A DNA stretch of 64,000 bases, taken from contig NZ_FUZU01000001.1 in NCBI RefSeq assembly GCF_900167975.1, forward strand, positions 1,708,580 through 1,772,579, in the 5' to 3' direction. Below the pieces are notes generated by a model. That model was not told where the DNA came from and ran no database searches. It was given only the letters and a program-made list of their open reading frames with translations. This DNA comes from Ohtaekwangia koreensis (GTDB lineage Bacteria; Bacteroidota; Bacteroidia; Cytophagales; Cyclobacteriaceae). The position numbers were made by a program, and so were the translations under genes. Of this stretch, positions 1 to 7,712 are shown in pieces. Numbering within the stretch: position 1 is the stretch's first letter; each line of letters starts with the position of its first letter.

Positions 1-34
1 GTTTCATATGGATGTTCAGTTATCTGAATGAAAC
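1..34. other. Inverted repeat / hairpin at window edge
   Basis: GTTTCA at 1-6 pairs with TGAAAC at 29-34, and an inner stem TTCAG (15-19)/CTGAA (24-28) closes a TTAT loop. It could be the terminator of a gene lying left of the window, but no T-run can be seen on the relevant side. Function is unknown. Confidence 0.3.
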
Positions 35-138
35 AAATAAAAAAATGGTGCCGCGGTTGCTTGTGGAAGTGTATATAAAAATGGGAACAGAATTTTAAGT
101 ACTTCTTATCACAGAAAAATGAAGTAAACAGAACCGCC

Positions 139-627
139 ATGAACACAACATGTAAAAAAATTACCCCACTCGAAAGATTTTCCTCTGTAGTAACGTATGC
201 GGCAGGAAGTTCCACAGCTTTTCTTGTAGCAGTCTCATTGATAATGGTGTGGCTGATTACCGGCCCCATATTTCACTATTCTGATACATGGCAACTGGTT
301 ATTAACACGGGCACAACGATAATAACTTTTCTGATGGTCTTTCTCATTCAGCGAAGTCAGAATAAAGAATCGATAGCCATTCATTTAAAACTAAATGAAC
401 TCGTAGCGGCACATAGTAAAGCCAGTAACAGGCTTGTGTCCGTGGAAGATCTTACCGAAGAAGAGTTAAAGGTATTACAGAAATTTTATGCAAAGCTCGC
501 GACTATGAGTAAACAGGAAATAAATATGCAACAGACGCATTCCATAGAAGAAGCGGAAGAACTTCACGAAGAGAAGATCGATAGAATGGAAGAAGAAGAC
601 GAACTCCGTGTAAGAGGAGAGAAGTAG
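139..627 (+). CDS. Low-affinity iron permease family protein
   Basis: A 162-residue protein resembling the low-affinity iron permease family (PF04120), small membrane proteins named after yeast Fet4; transport by the bacterial members is largely unproven. Two hydrophobic segments at about residues 19-45 and 52-70 are followed by the family-like stretch FLIQRSQNKES and a conserved-looking KLNEL helix. The last 60 residues are highly charged and probably cytoplasmic, ending in an Asp/Glu-rich tail. The ATG at 139 gives a sensible N-terminus ahead of the first membrane helix. It stands alone, with about 420 nt to the next gene. The family call is good; the substrate (iron) is taken from the family name only. 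Confidence 0.75.
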   Translation: MNTTCKKITPLERFSSVVTYAAGSSTAFLVAVSLIMVWLITGPIFHYSDTWQLVINTGTTIITFLMVFLIQRSQNKESIAIHLKLNELVAAHSKASNRLVSVEDLTEEELKVLQKFYAKLATMSKQEINMQQTHSIEEAEELHEEKIDRMEEEDELRVRGEK

Positions 628-1048
628 AACCACATTACGCCAGAAGTATCGATTCAACTCATGTCCAAGTATATATTGACTCAAGCACTGGCAAGCGTTA
701 TACATTTTTGTTGCGCATGCACTATGCAAATCTTTGAGCGCGACCTCCTATTTTCAAATGAGAGGTTAAACATTGATCAGCAATTTACAAGTGATAACGT
801 GACACTTATCGAACGCGTCTGGTACGCTTTTATACTCCCAACCACTTGGCTACAGTTTTTTTATACCTTTTGATAGAGTGTCTGCTGATATAATTTTTTT
901 TATCTCTGATAAATCACTACTTTCTAGAATAATTTGATCGAACGAAAATGAGTAGTAGCTATCCACTATTCAATCCTGATTATATAATTCTATTAATGTT
1001 TTGATCAGTTATAGGAAATACGTTGATGTTGATCTGAATTTATATAAG
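628..1048. other. Intergenic region upstream of the signalling cluster
   Basis: About 420 nt without a convincing gene. A 70-codon open frame at 661-873 has no recognisable protein features. A weak dyad (AAGTG/CACTT) lies near 788-811. The TTTTG at 999-1003 could be part of a promoter for the downstream kinase, but the rest of the box fits poorly. Nothing else is recognised. Confidence 0.4.
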
Positions 1049-4000
1049 ATGCGGATACACCATTGGATTTATTTATTAGTAGTATGTTTTGGACTTCTGA
1101 TTTCCTGCGCTCCGAAGAACAGCAGTAAAAAATTCAGGATTGGATTTGCGCAATGTACAGGCAGCGACCTATGGAGGAAGCAGATGCTGGCTTCGATGTA
1201 TGCAGAACTGTTATTCCACCCCGACATCGAATTAGAGTATCGCGATGCACAAAACAATACTGAAAAACAACGAAGAGACATAGAGAACTTTATCGATGAT
1301 AAGATCGATTTGCTTATCGTTACACCGAACGAAGCTGATGCCATCACACCATCCGTAGAGCTTGCCTATAATAAAGGTATACCGGTAGTAATGGTAGATC
1401 GAAAGATCAATTCTGAAAAATATACTGCATATATTGGAGCTGATAATTATGAGATCGGGAAGCTGGCAGGAGCGCTCGCTGCAGAGATATCCAAAGGCAA
1501 TGGAGCTATACTCGAAGTATGGGGCTTACGCGAATCCTCGCCAGCCCTTGAAAGACATCGTGGTTTTAGCGATGCCATTGCACCGTATCCGAATTTGAAA
1601 ATTGTTGCTTCGTTAGATGGGCAATGGGAGCAGGACACTGCAGCACACAGGTTCCGCGAAAGCGCAAGTATTCTTCCTTCTTTTAATATAGTATATGCAC
1701 ACAATGATGTGATGGCGTACTCCGTATATACCTTGTGCCAGAAACAAGGGCGTGCCGATAGCATTAAATTTATTGGGGTTGATGGGCTTTCCGGTCCCGG
1801 TGGTGGCCTGCAGTTGGTGAAAGATAGAATACTGACAGCAACATTCTTATATCCTACAGGAGGCGAAGAGGCTATCCGCACAGCCAGCGATATTTTACAC
1901 GGCCAACCCTATATAAAAGATAATATACTTGAAACAACTCCCATTGACAGCCGGAATGTAAAAGTAATGCAATTGCAGCAAATGAAAATGGAGGCGCAGC
2001 GAAATGATATTGTGCGCCTTCAGCAGAATGTAAATTCACAAGGGCAGCGTTTTGATCAACAGCAATTATATATCTATATTTTGCTGGCAAGCCTTGCGGT
2101 AATGTTGTGGACAAGTGTGATTGCCATTATATCCTGGCGAAAGAAACGTGATGCGTATCAGGCGCTTGCCGTTCGCAATGAAGAGATTCTTACCATCAAT
2201 GAACAGCTAAAATCCACCAACAATAAATTGGAAGACGCTCATCGAAAGATTTCCGAGCAGACACAAACAATCCTCCGGCAAAAAGATGAGCAACTGAATC
2301 GGGTGCTCGATTCTTCCAATGATATAATCTGGTCCGTTGATCTTTCAGGTACCGGAAAGAACTACCTCAGTCGTTCTGCTATGCGGTTGTTAGGTGGACA
2401 GGTAAAAAGCGAAATGATGAACGATGCGCATTACTGGCGCGAGCATATACCTGAAGATGATTGGGCTTTGAAAGATGAAGCGTTGCACACCGTACTACGG
2501 GAGGGCTATGCGGAATGTACTTATCGCATTAAAACAAGTGGTGAAAATTATCACTGGCTCTTTGAAAAAATCAGGATTATATACGATGAGCAGGAGCGGC
2601 CTCTCCGGCAGGAGGGTTTGATCGTTGATATTACCAATCAGAAAAAAGCAGAAGAAATAATACTACGGTATCAACAGCAACTTGATATTATATTTTCAAA
2701 TACCCAGGAGATGATCGCTTTGCTCGATGTCGATGGAAAGGTACTGCTCTTTAACAAGGCCTTTGAAAACTTCATGGAGGATGCATCGGGTGTAAAACCT
2801 GCTATCGGGAAGTATATATGGGATATTACTGTAAAAGAGCGCCAGGAAACTTCACAGCGATTGTTCCAGGAGGCCCTCGAAGGTAAGTTCATTAAAACCA
2901 CAGCGGCTTTTCATGTAAAGTCAGGAACGGTATATCATTCATTGCGCTACGAACCTGTATTGTCTGAAGGAAAAACTACCCATGTGGCTATTGTCGCATT
3001 TGATATCACACAACAAAAAGAACAGGAATATATAGTTCGTGAATCGGAAGCTAACCTGAAGGCTATTTTCGACAATACACGTGACTCCTTTACCCTGGTA
3101 TCACCGGATTATAAAATTATAGCCTTCAACAAGTCCAACTATAGAAATGTATTGCTGCGAACCAACCAAGAACTTAAAACAGGTGTAAACTTATTGGACT
3201 ATATAAGTGATGATCGAAAAAGTGCGTTTGTCAATTTACTGGAACGTGTGGAGAATGGAGAAATGATTTCGTACGATGCCAATCTTCAAAACGGAGGGTT
3301 GGAAGCTGCGTGGTTCAAGACAACGATCAGCTCTGTTAAATCAGAGGAAGGTAAGTTTATAGGGTATTGCATCGAGGCACATGATATAACCGAGCAAAAA
3401 GAATTTGAAGGTACGTTAACAGCAATAGCCCGGGAGTTGTCAAGCTTAATCGAAAATGCAAATGTACCTATATTTGGTATTGATCAGCATGGCAAGATCA
3501 ACGAATGGAACAGAGTTTCATTTGAACTCACCGGTTTTTCGAGAACCGAAATGATCGGCAGAAATTGGGTAAGCAATCTGCTGGAACCAGAGTATCACGA
3601 AGTGGTTACGGCAATTATGAAGGATGCACTGAATGGTGTCCCCGTAAGCAACTTTGAATTGCCATTGCTCTCCAAGAAAAAACAGAAGCTATCCTTACTG
3701 CTCAGCATTTCTCCTCGCAGAGATGCCGAAAATAAAATCGTGGGAGCAACCATCGTTGGTCAGAACATAACGGAGTTGATCGAATATAAGCAGAACCTCG
3801 AGCGCATGGTATATGATCGCACGCGCGAATTGAACGAGGCGTTGCAAAAGGAAAAAGAATTGGTGGAGATGAAGAGCAGGTTTGTATCTATAGCCTCGCA
3901 TGAATTCAGGACACCGTTGTCATCCATTTCACTGGCGTCCGGTTTTATAAAGAAGTATAAACAGAAGATAACGCCTGAAGAGGTAGACAAGCGATTGGAC

Positions 4001-4546
4001 AATATAGAAAAGCAAGTAGGGCACATGACGCACTTGCTGGATGATGTGTTGCTGATCGGCAAAACAGAAGCTGGTAAACTGGTGGTGCATGTATCCCAGG
4101 TTGATGTTTTTGAAACATTTGAGAAATTAAAAAATGAGATCGAGCAGAGTACAGGCAATACACACACTGTAAAACTTCATGTCAGTGGAGTTACAGGTAC
4201 AATCAGTACGGATGAGAAACTGATCAGAACCATGGTGATAAATGTGTTGACGAATGCAATCAAGTTTTCGCCCGGTAGCGGGTACGTTGATCTGTTCGTT
4301 GCCGCTGCGCCCAATAAGCTAACCATTCGTGTAAAGGACAATGGCATTGGTATACCTGAAGAAGATATCAAAAATCTCTTTGAACCTTTTTATAGGGCGA
4401 GCAATGCGAATGATGTAGAGGGCACCGGGTTAGGCTTATCGATTATACGCAAAGCACTTGATTTGCTGAGAGGCTATATTGATATAAAGAGTACCCTTGG
4501 AAAGGGTACAGAGATCACCATTGTAATTCCGTTAGCGCATGACTAA
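1049..4546 (+). CDS. Periplasmic sugar-binding domain / 4xPAS sensor histidine kinase
   Basis: A 1165-residue membrane histidine kinase. I start it at the ATG at 1049 because this places a hydrophobic signal with a lipobox (LISC, Cys20) at the N-terminus; the in-frame TTG at 1001 adds 16 hydrophilic residues. About residues 28-310 form a type I periplasmic-binding domain of the ribose/LacI kind (FRIGFAQ, GADNYEIGKLAG, YAHNDVMA, GVDGLSGPGG). A TM helix (about 339-363) and coiled coil lead to four PAS domains (about 418-540, 541-655, 665-785, 797-911). HisKA follows with H951 (SHEFRTP), then HATPase with N box (NAIKFSP), DNGIGIP and GTGLGLS. It probably senses a small sugar-like ligand. Its stop overlaps the next receiver gene by 8 nt, which suggests that receiver is a partner. 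Confidence 0.88.
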   Translation: MRIHHWIYLLVVCFGLLISCAPKNSSKKFRIGFAQCTGSDLWRKQMLASMYAELLFHPDIELEYRDAQNNTEKQRRDIENFIDDKIDLLIVTPNEADAITPSVELAYNKGIPVVMVDRKINSEKYTAYIGADNYEIGKLAGALAAEISKGNGAILEVWGLRESSPALERHRGFSDAIAPYPNLKIVASLDGQWEQDTAAHRFRESASILPSFNIVYAHNDVMAYSVYTLCQKQGRADSIKFIGVDGLSGPGGGLQLVKDRILTATFLYPTGGEEAIRTASDILHGQPYIKDNILETTPIDSRNVKVMQLQQMKMEAQRNDIVRLQQNVNSQGQRFDQQQLYIYILLASLAVMLWTSVIAIISWRKKRDAYQALAVRNEEILTINEQLKSTNNKLEDAHRKISEQTQTILRQKDEQLNRVLDSSNDIIWSVDLSGTGKNYLSRSAMRLLGGQVKSEMMNDAHYWREHIPEDDWALKDEALHTVLREGYAECTYRIKTSGENYHWLFEKIRIIYDEQERPLRQEGLIVDITNQKKAEEIILRYQQQLDIIFSNTQEMIALLDVDGKVLLFNKAFENFMEDASGVKPAIGKYIWDITVKERQETSQRLFQEALEGKFIKTTAAFHVKSGTVYHSLRYEPVLSEGKTTHVAIVAFDITQQKEQEYIVRESEANLKAIFDNTRDSFTLVSPDYKIIAFNKSNYRNVLLRTNQELKTGVNLLDYISDDRKSAFVNLLERVENGEMISYDANLQNGGLEAAWFKTTISSVKSEEGKFIGYCIEAHDITEQKEFEGTLTAIARELSSLIENANVPIFGIDQHGKINEWNRVSFELTGFSRTEMIGRNWVSNLLEPEYHEVVTAIMKDALNGVPVSNFELPLLSKKKQKLSLLLSISPRRDAENKIVGATIVGQNITELIEYKQNLERMVYDRTRELNEALQKEKELVEMKSRFVSIASHEFRTPLSSISLASGFIKKYKQKITPEEVDKRLDNIEKQVGHMTHLLDDVLLIGKTEAGKLVVHVSQVDVFETFEKLKNEIEQSTGNTHTVKLHVSGVTGTISTDEKLIRTMVINVLTNAIKFSPGSGYVDLFVAAAPNKLTIRVKDNGIGIPEEDIKNLFEPFYRASNANDVEGTGLGLSIIRKALDLLRGYIDIKSTLGKGTEITIVIPLAHD

Positions 4547-4907
4547 AAAGATAATGGTAGTAGAAGATACACCTGATTTACTTCAGCATGTAACGGACTT
4601 CCTAACGATGGAGGGGTATGATGTTGAGCCTTGTGCCAACGGCCATGAAGCGTATAAAAGACTTGTCTATAGTATACCTGACCTGATTATTACGGATCTG
4701 CTAATGCCGAAGCTCGATGGATTTGCTTTGATCGAAAAGATCGCACAAGACAAAATGATGCGGAATATACCGATTGCTATTTTTTCGGCCAAGCCACCGC
4801 ATGAAAATGAGGCAAGAGCATTAAGCTTGAATGTAAAGGCATTTATAAAAAAACCTTGCTCGCTGGATGATTTGCACGAAGTGATAAAAAGTATACTGGA
4901 TAAATAA
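4539..4907 (+). CDS. Single-domain response regulator (CheY-like)
   Basis: A 122-residue stand-alone receiver domain. The acidic pocket is ED at 9-10, the phospho-acceptor is Asp53 (ITDLLMP), the switch residue is Ser83 (IFSAK), and the conserved Lys is K105 (IKKP). There is no output domain, so it either passes phosphate on or acts by protein contact. It overlaps the upstream kinase by 8 nt and lies 9 nt before the LuxR-type regulator, so the three are almost certainly one operon. A simple reading is that the upstream kinase phosphorylates it, and that the HPt protein encoded at 7233 shuttles phosphate among local receivers; this is inference. Confidence 0.9.
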   Translation: MTKKIMVVEDTPDLLQHVTDFLTMEGYDVEPCANGHEAYKRLVYSIPDLIITDLLMPKLDGFALIEKIAQDKMMRNIPIAIFSAKPPHENEARALSLNVKAFIKKPCSLDDLHEVIKSILDK

Positions 4908-4916
4908 AAAGACCGT

Positions 4917-5588
4917 ATGGATACAGTAAAAGTTATAGTTGTTGATGATCATGGATTGGTACGCCAAGGTATAGTTTCGTTACTGCGCGAAACAGGCGAA
5001 GTTGAAATTCTAAGGAGTCTTGAAAGCGGTGAGGAAGCCGTGAATAGTGCAACCGAGCTTGCTCCGGATGTTGTGATCATGGATATAGTCATGAAAGGTA
5101 TGACGGGTATAGAAGCTACGCGCTGGATCAAAGAGCAAAATCCTCAAACGAAAGTTATACTTGTATCCAGTGAAGTGAATAAAGATTTTATACGGGCCGG
5201 ACTTCGCAGCGGAATGGATGGATACCTGAATAAGAACAGTACACCTGAGGTTTTGGTCAAAGCTATACGAAGCGTTGTAAAAGGAGAGAAGTATTTTAGT
5301 GCTGACGTTACGTCCCTGGTGCTCGATGATTTTTCATCGCCTGTGAAATCCGGACAACGTGATTCAAATAAAGGCGATCAACTGAAGAGTAGCATCCTTT
5401 CAAAACGCGAAGAAGAAGTACTCATGCTCATAGCGGAGGGTAAAAGCCTGAAGCAAATTGGAGAAGAGTTATTCATCAGCGTAAAAACGGTAGAGACGCA
5501 TAAGCTACATATACAGGATAAGCTCGGTCTTTCGGGTACAGCACAGCTTGTACGATATGCGTTGGAAAGGAAAATACCGCGGTCCTAA
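4917..5588 (+). CDS. NarL/FixJ-family response regulator (REC-LuxR HTH)
   Basis: A 223-residue DNA-binding response regulator. The N-terminal receiver (about 1-120) has DD at 10-11, the phospho-acceptor Asp56 (VVIMDIVM) and the Lys in YLNKNS. A LuxR-type helix-turn-helix lies at about 158-215 (LSKREEEVLMLIAEGKS, then KTVETHK). It is the third gene of the operon starting at 1049 and the only DNA-binding protein in the 10-kb signalling cluster. Its own stop codon lies inside an inverted repeat (5585-5601) that recurs before the next genes, which makes it the best candidate to bind those sites. Proteins of the NarL family usually bind inverted heptamers. Confidence 0.92.
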   Translation: MDTVKVIVVDDHGLVRQGIVSLLRETGEVEILRSLESGEEAVNSATELAPDVVIMDIVMKGMTGIEATRWIKEQNPQTKVILVSSEVNKDFIRAGLRSGMDGYLNKNSTPEVLVKAIRSVVKGEKYFSADVTSLVLDDFSSPVKSGQRDSNKGDQLKSSILSKREEEVLMLIAEGKSLKQIGEELFISVKTVETHKLHIQDKLGLSGTAQLVRYALERKIPRS

Positions 5589-5677
5589 GTGTTTTACTTA
5601 GAGCTCCTAAGTCATACCCTGATTTTACAAAATCATTTTCTCCCTGTCTAAATATAGCCGGGGTAGCAACATCTTTG
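5585..5677 (+). promoter_or_regulatory. Composite promoter element, copy 1 (before the GAF gene)
   Basis: Site A is a perfect 6-5-6 inverted repeat, CTAAGT-N5-ACTTAG, at 5585-5601; an extra CTAAGT half-site lies at 5607-5612. Site B is the inverted repeat TGATTTT-AC-AAAATCA at 5620-5635. Exactly 33 nt after the 8-base right half of B (ending at 5636) comes CATCTTTG (5670-5677), one base off the Bacteroidota -7 box TAnnTTTG. The ATG follows 18 nt later. The same order recurs at 6189-6290 and 7101-7193. Confidence 0.7.
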
Positions 5678-5695
5678 TGCTACTAACGAAAGGAC

Positions 5696-6181
5696 ATGAC
5701 AACAAAGGCGGATGCTGAACAAATTCCAGAAGAAAAGCTGAAAAGCTTGTTGCCGGATTTTGTTGACAACGTGGCCAATGAACGTTTTTGGAAAGAACTC
5801 GCACAACTCGCCATCATCATCAGCAGAACCACTTCCGTGTCCATCTGTTTTTTTGTCGATAATACGTTACAAGCTTTTGCTTCAGCAGGAAATGCTGTTA
5901 CAGATGAGCGTGTTCAGTTGTGGGAGTCTATCATACGTGATCATCATTATACCGAAATAGAAGACACGCTAAAGGAAGCTATATTTAAATTCGATTCACG
6001 TGTGTTTGATCAACCTGTTATTCGTTTCCTTGCCGGTATGCCAATTGTTACAGCGGATGGCATTGTGCTGGGTACTATAGGATTGGCAGACAACAAGCCT
6101 CGTAAATTTTCGGGCGAACAAATTCAATCATTAGGCATTCTTAGCCGAATCATTTCCACGCACCTGGAAATGAGTAAATAA
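5696..6181 (+). CDS. Stand-alone GAF domain protein
   Basis: A 161-residue soluble protein that is essentially one GAF domain. It has the typical late motif RFLAGMPIVTADGIVLGTIG followed by a helix (about 140-158), as in the GAF domains at the start of many Bacteroidota hybrid kinases, including the one at 7713. There is no output domain. It probably binds a small ligand or redox signal and acts on a partner, perhaps the sensorless kinase encoded next at 6313. It has its own composite promoter element, and the intergenic spacing argues against simple read-through from the LuxR-type regulator. The domain call is good; ligand and partner are unknown. Confidence 0.78.
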   Translation: MTTKADAEQIPEEKLKSLLPDFVDNVANERFWKELAQLAIIISRTTSVSICFFVDNTLQAFASAGNAVTDERVQLWESIIRDHHYTEIEDTLKEAIFKFDSRVFDQPVIRFLAGMPIVTADGIVLGTIGLADNKPRKFSGEQIQSLGILSRIISTHLEMSK

Positions 6182-6188
6182 TTTTGAG

Positions 6189-6290
6189 TTAAGTGTTTTA
6201 CTCAGGTGATTTCCTGATGATTTCTGCGCCCTGATTTTTTCAAAATCAGTGGGTGGCGCATTCGATATAGATCTCTATTTACCAATTTTG
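6189..6290 (+). promoter_or_regulatory. Composite promoter element, copy 2 (before the sensorless kinase)
   Basis: Site A at 6189-6205 (TTAAGTGTTTTACTCAG) matches 15 of 17 bases of copy 1. Site B is CTGATTTT-N3-AAAATCAG at 6231-6249. After exactly 33 nt comes CAATTTTG (6283-6290), then 22 nt to the ATG. The hexamer ATATAG sits at the same offset inside the 33-nt spacer as in copy 1. Compared with copies 1 and 3, site A is 9 nt further from B, close to one helical turn. Confidence 0.7.
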
Positions 6291-6312
6291 TTATCATCAA
6301 TTCACAGTTAGT

Positions 6313-7065
6313 ATGCTATCCAGTAAAGTTATTGTAATGGAAGAAAAAGAGCGGGAAGAACAATCTATTGGTAAAGAACTTGCAAAAGCGAAGAACGTTA
6401 TCGACAAGTTCCTATATAATTGTTCTCACTCAATGCGTGGTCCACTTAAATCCATTACAGGATTGGTGACGATATTAAAAAATCAACCGGCTGATACTAT
6501 TCAGTTGCCACAACACCTTGAACTGATTCAAAAGACGGTAAATAAAATGGAAACCATTCTGAGCGAGCTTGAGCAATTTCTCGCGAACTCCAGAAAGGAA
6601 CTGGTGATCGAATCAGTTTCCATGAATGAAGTTCTGGACACTATATTGGAAGACCATAAAAAGGAAGCAGAAGATAAGAACATCAGGCTGTCCAAAAATG
6701 TAGTGCAGACGGTTCCATTCTATACTGATCAGGAGCGACTTGTGATGGTATTCTCGCAGTTGATATTAAACGCTCTTGTTTTTAATGATTCCTCTAAAGA
6801 GGATCGCTATGTAGATATATTCGTGCGCGTAAACAGTAATGGTTGTCACATCAAAGTATTGGACAACGGTATCGGTATATCTGCCGATATTCAAAAGAAT
6901 ATATTCCAGCTTTTTTATAGAGGTTCACAGCAGTCGCAAGGTGCGGGTATCGGCCTCTATATTGTAAATGAAGTGTTGCGCAAAATGAGTGGCAGTATAA
7001 CGGTTAATTCGGAGGAAGGTTGCGGGTCCAGCTTCTTTGTGTGGATTCCGAACTTAAAGGCTTAA
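6313..7065 (+). CDS. Soluble sensorless histidine kinase, variant H-box
   Basis: A 250-residue cytoplasmic kinase with only a short N-terminal helix, a dimerisation/phospho-acceptor domain and an HATPase domain. The acceptor is H39 in NCSHSMRGPLKSITG. The residue after His is Ser, not the Glu or Asp seen in standard HisKA domains. The ATPase part has LDNGIGISADI, FYRGSQQ and the lid GAGIGLYIV (about 178-230). With no sensor of its own it probably takes its signal from the GAF protein encoded just upstream. The start could also be the ATG at 6337. Both sites of the composite promoter lie in the 131-nt gap before it. Confidence 0.85.
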   Translation: MLSSKVIVMEEKEREEQSIGKELAKAKNVIDKFLYNCSHSMRGPLKSITGLVTILKNQPADTIQLPQHLELIQKTVNKMETILSELEQFLANSRKELVIESVSMNEVLDTILEDHKKEAEDKNIRLSKNVVQTVPFYTDQERLVMVFSQLILNALVFNDSSKEDRYVDIFVRVNSNGCHIKVLDNGIGISADIQKNIFQLFYRGSQQSQGAGIGLYIVNEVLRKMSGSITVNSEEGCGSSFFVWIPNLKA

Positions 7066-7100
7066 AAATCATCCTCTCTTGTGCGCATTTTACGGATTGT

Positions 7101-7193
7101 TTAAGTGAAAAACTTAGATCATTCTACACTTCCTGATTTTACTAAAAATCAGCCTTATGCTGATTTTTAAAGTGGCTTTTCAATGCATTTTTG
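7101..7193 (+). promoter_or_regulatory. Composite promoter element, copy 3 (before the HPt gene)
   Basis: Site A (TAAGT-GAAAA-ACTTA) lies at 7102-7116, aligned as 7101-7117 with the other copies. Site B is CTGATTTT-N4-AAAATCAG at 7133-7152. After exactly 33 nt comes CATTTTTG (7186-7193). A third CTGATTTT at 7160-7167 also lets 7145-7167 fold into a stem (AAAATCAG/CTGATTTT, 7-nt loop). Because the -7-like box covers the TTG at 7191, the HPt gene should start further downstream. Confidence 0.7.
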
Positions 7194-7232
7194 TACATGA
7201 ATTCTCAGGCTGAAATCTTAAATTTTAAAAGT

Positions 7233-7682
7233 ATGAATACGAACAGATCAATGAATCAAATTCTTTTGAAGAACCAGACCTTTGTGGAAGTATCTGTTCA
7301 GGAACGTGATGTAGCGGCTAAGAATAAACCTGCTGAGCGTTTTTTTGATGTTGATAAATTTAATAAGCTCACCGGGGGCTATGATAAAATACAAGAAGAA
7401 CTACTCGGTGCTTTCCTGGAATTTACACCCGTGTTATTGGAAGAACTCAAATATATAGTGTCTTCGAACAATGCCAGTGATGCTGCACGCATACTGCATA
7501 AATTAAAATCTTCTACATCGCTGTTGTGTACCAACGTGCTATATGCTGAGATTATTCATTTGGAAGAAACTTCTAATACTATACATGGTTCCGAGTATAA
7601 AGACCGGATCGTTAAGCTCATTGCTTCACATGAGGTATTGATGGACGAAGCAAGAGCTATGCAAAAAATCCTTTCATCTTAA
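7233..7682 (+). CDS. Histidine phosphotransfer (HPt) domain protein
   Basis: A 149-residue protein, counted from the ATG at 7233, whose C-terminal 110 residues look like an HPt four-helix domain. The phospho-acceptor is probably H89 in ARILHKLKSSTSLL, matching the family pattern AHxLKGSS with Lys and Ser at the expected places. An in-frame ATG at 7197 and a TTG at 7191 exist, but they coincide with the putative promoter box, so 7233 is preferred. A lone HPt protein next to a hybrid kinase and two receiver proteins is the expected shuttle of a multistep phosphorelay: hybrid kinase receiver to HPt to REC protein. Partner choice is inference. Confidence 0.78.
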   Translation: MNTNRSMNQILLKNQTFVEVSVQERDVAAKNKPAERFFDVDKFNKLTGGYDKIQEELLGAFLEFTPVLLEELKYIVSSNNASDAARILHKLKSSTSLLCTNVLYAEIIHLEETSNTIHGSEYKDRIVKLIASHEVLMDEARAMQKILSS

Positions 7683-7691
7683 GTGCACTTA
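7680..7691. promoter_or_regulatory. Perfect 12-bp palindrome TAAGTGCACTTA
   Basis: It overlaps the HPt stop codon and lies 21 nt before the hybrid-kinase ATG. It contains the same TAAGT/ACTTA half-sites as site A of the three composite elements, but with a 2-base instead of a 5-base spacer. It could be a variant operator for the downstream kinase; there is no B site here. Confidence 0.4.
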
Positions 7692-7712
7692 TATTTCTAG
7701 ATATCCTAACCT

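Noticed and set aside
661-873. 70-codon open frame in the gap after the iron-permease-like gene
   Set aside because: No recognisable domain or convincing start context; its composition resembles the surrounding non-coding sequence.
1001-1048. TTG start that would lengthen the first kinase by 16 residues
   Set aside because: The ATG at 1049 places a hydrophobic signal with lipobox at the N-terminus; the added residues are hydrophilic.
7191-7232. Upstream starts (TTG 7191, ATG 7197) of the HPt gene
   Set aside because: They coincide with the CAnnTTTG box that is conserved in position in three promoters, so they would not be in the transcript.
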